Notes under the pieces: model-generated | Told to the model about the DNA's origin: nothing | What the model saw: the letters and a program-made list of their open reading frames with translations, nothing else | Databases searched by the model: none | Position numbers and translations under genes: made by a program | Shown: in pieces, positions 30,801-33,876 of the stretch | Position numbering within the stretch: the stretch's first letter is position 1 | Layout: every line of letters begins with the position of its first letter | Assembly: GCA_028707495.1 (NCBI GenBank) | Contig: JAQWAS010000007.1 | Location: 1-33,876 of the forward strand | Reading direction: 5' to 3' | Source: Patescibacteria group bacterium | Lineage (GTDB): Bacteria > Patescibacteriota > Patescibacteriia > UBA2591 > JAQWAS01 | Length of the DNA: 33,876 nucleotides

Positions 30801-32387
30801 CATAACAATAAGCCACTTTACAAAACAGTCAGTAGCACCTTAAATTTAGAAAATAATACTTATGAAGAAAACACCAATAACGTGGTTTGGCTGGCAGGCA
30901 GTGATGATGATTTATGGATGACCAATCAGCAGACTTGGTCTGATGAGCTACCTTATTATTTATTTAATGGCTTAGGAATTAGAAGTGGGGCTGAGTTGAC
31001 TTTATTACCTGGTGTTATTATTAAATTTGGGCCACGAAAGTATGAGTGTATGTTGGGGAGTTGTGGTTGTAATCCTGCTCAGTTGATAGCCAATGGAAAA
31101 TTAATTGCTCAGGGCACGTCTGACCAACCGATTATTTTTACAAGTTTTGACGACACTGACTATGCTGGTGAGGTTGACACGGTTGCAAATAGCCATTGCG
31201 CTAGTAATAGCCATTGGGGACAGATGAAAATTTCTGCCGGACAGGGGTCAATTTTAGAAAATGCGGTTATAAAAAACGGTGGCAATACTTCGGCGACTTT
31301 TTTCTCGTCTTCTGGTAGCGCCGCGCTAGAAATTAAAAATGAATCGTCGTTATTAAATATCAGCCATATTAGCTTTATTAATAATGAAAATCCGTTATAT
31401 TTATACGGCAATGGTGATCTTAATTTGGATAGTTGTGTTTTTGAAAATAATGATAAGCCGATTCATATTGAAAATTCTGTCGGCAAGGTAGTTAATAATC
31501 AGTTTGTTAATAATCCGCAAGCGATGACAATCCATAATAATTCTGGATTAGATATTTCAAATAATACCAGCGATCAACCGGCAATTATTAATTATTTGAC
31601 AAATTTTACTTCTCATGGTGACCCTGAGCCAAGTCAAATTGTAGCTCCAACTCATTGGGGTTTTAATACTAATATGGTTTATTTAATCAAAGGTCATTTG
31701 GATGTACATGATAAATTAACAATTGATCCGGGCGTAGTAGTAAAATTAACAAATTCGGGTAGTAGAAAGGGATCGATTTATGTTTTAGAAGATGAAATTT
31801 TAGGTAATGGTCAGATCTTGGCGCAAGGCGCGGTTGGTAATGAAATTGTGTTTACTTCTTATTATGATGATGAATATGGCGGGGATACTAATGGCGATGC
31901 TGACGCGACTTTACCCAATCCGGCTAATTGGGGTAGTTTATATTCTTACACCGATGGTAATATTTTTGATTATGTTAAAGTGCGTTACGGCGGTAATGCT
32001 GATGGCCGGAACAACAGCCGTAGCCTAATTACAGCTTATAATTCTACGCCACAAATTAGCAATAGTTTGATTGAAAATTCAGATATTTATGGTATTAAAG
32101 CTTCTGGCGACGCCTTGAATCAGATGATAATTCAAAACAACACTATTCAAAACAATGAATATGGAATTTATCTTGGTTCGACAATACCGGAAGTTATCAT
32201 CAATCAAAATAATATTGTAAATAACACCAGTTATGGTGTTTATAATCGCAGTGGTAAGCTGGTAAACGCCCAAGAAAATTGGTGGGGCGATACTACCGGG
32301 CCACGACACGATAGTAATTCCGAAGGCTTGGGTGACAAAGTCAGCGATAATGTTGATTTTTCTAATTGGTTAACAGAAGAATTATAA
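27822..32387 (+). CDS. Giant surface protein: M23 peptidase, Ig-like, lamin-tail and beta-helix modules
   Basis: 1521 residues. After a signal peptide (1-25) comes an M23/LytM-like domain (about 30-185) with the terminal GAHLHFAMY motif (HxH near 150) and RYAHLESF; the first metal site reads DAFALDFAL, lacking the usual HxGxD histidine. Then an acidic linker, an Ig-like domain resembling the NBR1 central domain (about 285-420), a 100-residue Asp/Glu/Gln/Asn linker, an Ig-like domain (523-605), a lamin-tail domain (609-735, INEIAWMG...DEWIELYNP) and three parallel-beta-helix modules starting near 779, 1046 and 1286, each with LTIEPGVVVKF-like and GxLIAxGTxxxPIxFTS motifs, ending in ENWWGDTTGP. 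It is a probable adhesive or host-contact protein; peptidoglycan cleavage is doubtful. Confidence 0.85.
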   Translation: MCFKKNKFLFIVCIFFLGFVTVVSAADIFLKLPYKQGEKFLVTQAYNTTFTHKSGGKDAFALDFALNGCEIYGKEVLSVYKGNVLKVNNIEEYYSDYGNYVDLMHNGIVSRYAHLESFVVKKGQDIKQGQLIGYVGDTGFVKGQACPEHPGAHLHFAMYQQQGDKLVAYKPEPMSGYTDFQAGNWYTSDNELYEEENIENLESKDAGEQENQNQDQNQDENQPISWWSKISNFFKNLWGDVETFFTDLDIDFSPEEEYPQDENSEVDSSESDQAQDQLGQETDDEDVEIVGDYNYELISQGDQDLILQSEQMTEVKLEIKNIGQQVWQQDLISLNLDLYKSSDASLFYNSTWLTFLRPTKLDQNEIASGQIGSFTFQIQAPENLTQQTQNYTLYFRPVYQAGGGFYWLGSDINLHWNVAVEPEVEEVDEESEDALIDEENLTQDQEQNQDLNNDQAQQDEQEQDEPEEENQDVAGDEEEYNNQNEEESQSEDDQDQEQDGENQDQNNDQNPYYPRRGDSIEPETRILTYPANPTELTQAEFTFEANETAGFECSLDGANFDECFSPQIFTDLVAGQHIFKVRATDSSGNQEDPAQEYIWEIIQPEPEIAINEIAWMGTPADANDEWIELYNPNIEPIDLTGWTLTAVDGTPTIDLEGYILGYEYFILERMDETTLKNISADQIYTGVLSNTGENLELKDADGNLIDSVDCSGGWFAGDNDTKASMERVDFRAAGSQAGNWLSNDGELETGKDLNNQVFSATPKYVNTAHGLQDSATLTTLPAQISVDTTLTLAESPYFVSGYNGLRIDSGAILTIEPGVVVKFNTPGRGSACDASEVKIYGQLIARGTPEAPIVFTSAFDPDYYPLNQWSSFCSKQSWGGIDVYGQADFENVIFKYGQAFTSATGFLKVNDPARISLLSTKLGAVSGTQIYLKTSATIDLENNQIVGQIDSSTGIKIDDPTILNLTGNNLKYLSTTIDIRGEAVVEAKNNLFSHNNKPLYKTVSSTLNLENNTYEENTNNVVWLAGSDDDLWMTNQQTWSDELPYYLFNGLGIRSGAELTLLPGVIIKFGPRKYECMLGSCGCNPAQLIANGKLIAQGTSDQPIIFTSFDDTDYAGEVDTVANSHCASNSHWGQMKISAGQGSILENAVIKNGGNTSATFFSSSGSAALEIKNESSLLNISHISFINNENPLYLYGNGDLNLDSCVFENNDKPIHIENSVGKVVNNQFVNNPQAMTIHNNSGLDISNNTSDQPAIINYLTNFTSHGDPEPSQIVAPTHWGFNTNMVYLIKGHLDVHDKLTIDPGVVVKLTNSGSRKGSIYVLEDEILGNGQILAQGAVGNEIVFTSYYDDEYGGDTNGDADATLPNPANWGSLYSYTDGNIFDYVKVRYGGNADGRNNSRSLITAYNSTPQISNSLIENSDIYGIKASGDALNQMIIQNNTIQNNEYGIYLGSTIPEVIINQNNIVNNTSYGVYNRSGKLVNAQENWWGDTTGPRHDSNSEGLGDKVSDNVDFSNWLTEEL

Positions 32388-33352
32388 TGCTTAAATGTCT
32401 CTTACTTTTTTCCGGTGGACTAGATTCAATTCTAGCAGTTAAAGTTTTAGAAAAACAAAAGATTAAAGTAACTCTGATTTTTTTTAAGAGTTATTTTTTT
32501 GATGCGCAAAAGGCCAAAAAAGTAGCACAAGAATTAGGTTATAAATTAAAAGTCATTGATTTCGGTGATGAACATTTTAAAAAAGTTAAAAAACCACAAC
32601 ATGGTTATGGAAAAAATATGAATCCATGTTTAGACTGTCATTTGTTAATGCTTAAAAAAGCTAAAGAATTAATGCAAAAAGAAAAATATGATTTTATAGC
32701 CACGGGCGAGGTTTTGGGTCAACGACCAATGACACAAACCAAACATAATTTACAATTTTTAACCGATAAATCGGATTTAAAAAATAAATTATTACGTCCA
32801 TTATCAGCACAACTCTTAGAACCGCTTGATTTAGAGAAATCGGGCCACATTGATCGTTTAAAATTATTAAATTTTCAAGGTAGAACGCGTAAGCCACAGA
32901 TGCGACTGGCTAAAGAATCAAAAATTAAAAATTATCCTCATCCGGCGGGTGGTTGTTTATTAACCGATGAAAAGTTTTCAGGGCGTTTGAAAAATTTATT
33001 AAAAAATAAAAATAAAATTACAAAAGATGATATTGAATTATTAAAATATGGACGACACTTTTGGCTAAATAAAAATTTAATTGTAATCGGTCGACACCAA
33101 GAAGACAATCGGCACATTTTAAAATTAGCTCAACTGCAAGATTGGGTTTTACAATTAAAAAATTTTAAAGGACCGATTGGTTTAATTAGGGGGAGTAAAA
33201 TTAATCAACAAATTTTAAAGTTAGTTAGTCAAAGTTTGGCTTGGTATCATACTCAAGCTAGGCAAAAAAAAGAAGTTAAAGTTCAAATTAGAAAAGATGA
33301 CAAAATAAATATTATAATAATTAATCCACACCAAAGCTTGACTTTAAAATAA
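32387..33352 (+). CDS. PP-loop ATPase related to ThiI/MnmA tRNA thiolases
   Basis: 321 residues from the ATG at 32387, which overlaps the stop codon of the surface-protein gene (TAATG); the longer frame from 32366 would add seven residues before the PP-loop strand and is less likely. SGGLDS (9-14) is the PP-loop that adenylates the tRNA, NPCLDCH (79-85) supplies a CxxC pair, and TGEVLGQRPMTQ (106-117), LRPLSAQLLEP and PAGGCLLTD follow the pattern of stand-alone MnmA/ThiI-like proteins. It probably installs sulfur in tRNA; which position is not evident. The C-terminal 100 residues are basic and may bind RNA. Confidence 0.82.
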   Translation: MLKCLLLFSGGLDSILAVKVLEKQKIKVTLIFFKSYFFDAQKAKKVAQELGYKLKVIDFGDEHFKKVKKPQHGYGKNMNPCLDCHLLMLKKAKELMQKEKYDFIATGEVLGQRPMTQTKHNLQFLTDKSDLKNKLLRPLSAQLLEPLDLEKSGHIDRLKLLNFQGRTRKPQMRLAKESKIKNYPHPAGGCLLTDEKFSGRLKNLLKNKNKITKDDIELLKYGRHFWLNKNLIVIGRHQEDNRHILKLAQLQDWVLQLKNFKGPIGLIRGSKINQQILKLVSQSLAWYHTQARQKKEVKVQIRKDDKINIIIINPHQSLTLK

Positions 33353-33383
33353 AATTTATTTAATATAGAATATAGATTTTGAA

Positions 33384-33510
33384 AAATTAATTTATTATGA
33401 ATCTTATTTAAACGAACAAGATGCTAGACAAAGAGAGAAGTTTTTAAAGTCCGGGCGTGGTCGAGAAATAATCAATAAACAGTTGGAAAAGACTTTGAAA
33501 AATATAAAAA
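33384..33510 (+). repeat. 127-bp exact direct repeat, first copy
   Basis: Identical to 33750-33876 (offset 366 bases). The match begins abruptly at 33384, and the second copy ends with the last base of the window. Confidence 0.95.
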
Positions 33511-33515
33511 TATGA
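33384..33515 (+). pseudogene. 3' fragment of GIY-YIG nuclease gene
   Basis: Bases 33384-33510 are identical to 33750-33876, the 3' part of the GIY-YIG gene, and the frame ends at TGA 33513-33515 (last residues LKNIKI). The first 46 codons are missing and are replaced by unrelated AT-rich sequence. It shows how the full gene probably ends just beyond the window. Confidence 0.8.
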
Positions 33516-33522
33516 TTAACTA

Positions 33523-33599
33523 GCGGGCGTCGTATAGTGGCTATTATACCTCCTTGCCAAGGAGGTGACGTCCGCCGACTCGGCGGATCGCCCGCACCA
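33523..33599 (+). tRNA. tRNA-Gly (GCC)-like gene with palindrome in place of T-arm
   Basis: Acceptor GCGGGCG (33523-33529) pairs with CGCCCGC (33589-33595), ACCA is encoded, and the anticodon arm CCTCC-TTGCCAA-GGAGG gives anticodon GCC. The T-arm, however, is TCCGCCGACTCGGCGGA (33571-33587), a 7-bp stem with loop ACT that lacks the TTCRANY loop of all normal tRNAs, with one extra base before the acceptor. Its arms equal those of the palindrome in the tRNA-Ala relic. It may be non-functional, or the T-arm may tolerate the replacement. Confidence 0.75.
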
Positions 33600-33611
33600 C
33601 ATAATTTAAAA

Positions 33612-33876
33612 ATGAAATTTTATTACGTTTACATATTATTAAGTTTAAAAGATAAACGTTTTTATAAAGGATTTACTACGGATTTAAAAGACAGATTAGA
33701 ACATCATAATAAGGGATTAAACGAATCTACTAAAAACAGAAGACCATTGAAATTAATTTATTATGAATCTTATTTAAACGAACAAGATGCTAGACAAAGA
33801 GAGAAGTTTTTAAAGTCCGGGCGTGGTCGAGAAATAATCAATAAACAGTTGGAAAAGACTTTGAAAAATATAAAAA
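33612..33876 (+). CDS. GIY-YIG family nuclease (3' end beyond window)
   Basis: The 88 codons visible read MKFYYVYILLSLKDKRFYKG...DLKDRLEHHNKG...RRPLKLIYYESYLNEQDARQREKFLKSGRGREIINKQL: the UvrC/YhbQ-like single-domain GIY-YIG fold with YVYILL, FYKGFT in place of YIG, Arg28, His31-Asn33, Tyr-Glu and the RE-xx-LKSGxGR end. The family nicks DNA; small stand-alone members are common in candidate phyla. Judging from the duplicated 3' fragment it ends in KI-TGA at 33881, giving 89 residues. It starts 12 bases after the tRNA-Gly-like gene. The duplicated 3' end and tRNA neighbour are reminiscent of mobile, homing-type contexts (inference). Confidence 0.85.
   Translation, partial: MKFYYVYILLSLKDKRFYKGFTTDLKDRLEHHNKGLNESTKNRRPLKLIYYESYLNEQDARQREKFLKSGRGREIINKQLEKTLKNIK
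33750..33876 (+). repeat. 127-bp exact direct repeat, second copy (window end)
   Basis: Second copy of 33384-33510. It contains the 3' half of the GIY-YIG gene, and the window stops exactly at its end. Confidence 0.95.

Noticed and set aside
30352-32028. Short ORFs in other frames of the surface-protein gene
   Set aside because: They are shadows of a long frame with clear domain structure.

Overview
The window looks like part of a Patescibacteria (CPR) chromosome. It is AT-rich with short intergenic gaps. Most genes start at an ATG with no Shine-Dalgarno sequence, many have near-consensus sigma70-type promoters, and the code is standard (TGA is used as a stop). It mixes housekeeping genes (archaeal-type phosphoglycerate mutase, uppP, bactofilin, thioredoxin reductase, yraN, nusA, membrane pyrophosphatase, trigger factor, a thiolase-like PP-loop tRNA enzyme) with poorly characterised surface proteins and small accessory islands. 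The phylum assignment is inference from style and gene content; no rRNA is present.

Layout. 1-45 is the start of a leftward SDR-family gene. 46-3222 is an accessory block: a leftward operon with a DpnA-like adenine methyltransferase, a MutH/Sau3AI-like nuclease, a small unknown protein and an SDH_sah/ClpP-fold serine protease, bounded by hairpin-rich imperfect inverted repeats. 3223-6764 is a leftward housekeeping run (ApgM, UppP, lipid-kinase-like protein, bactofilin). 6892-14551 is a rightward housekeeping run, broken at about 7857-8160 by a probable structured RNA of unknown family with its own promoter and terminator; nusA has a terminator-like hairpin in its leader. 14552-17155 holds tRNA-Ala, a tRNA-Ala relic carrying a perfect palindrome, a strongly expressed-looking membrane protein divergent from a TrmB-type regulator around a shared 25-bp operator, a parS-like site, tRNA-Arg and tRNA-His.

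17155-20146 is an island built onto tRNA-His. Part of the tRNA 3' end is repeated at 18420, and the tRNA tail plus terminator is repeated at 20108. The first segment carries the most interesting system: a protein fusing a MerR-like HTH to a GHKL ATPase, followed by a STAS-like (DUF4325-type) partner, behind four direct repeats, one of which lies exactly in the promoter spacer of an apparently leaderless mRNA. The second segment carries a secreted or anchored thermonuclease-excalibur protein and an HNH-like fragment.

20194-33352 holds a small SD-driven gene, a secreted coiled-coil gene cut by an in-frame TAA, a cytosolic protein with a GGDEF-like motif, a carbamate kinase relic, a PIF1-like helicase, an AhpD-like protein, a 1521-residue surface protein (M23 peptidase, Ig-like, lamin-tail and beta-helix modules) and the PP-loop enzyme. 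The window ends in a 127-bp exact direct repeat around a tRNA-Gly whose T-arm is replaced by a palindrome, next to a GIY-YIG nuclease gene. The last base of the window is the last base of that repeat, which suggests an assembly-graph loop and possibly a tandem 366-bp unit.
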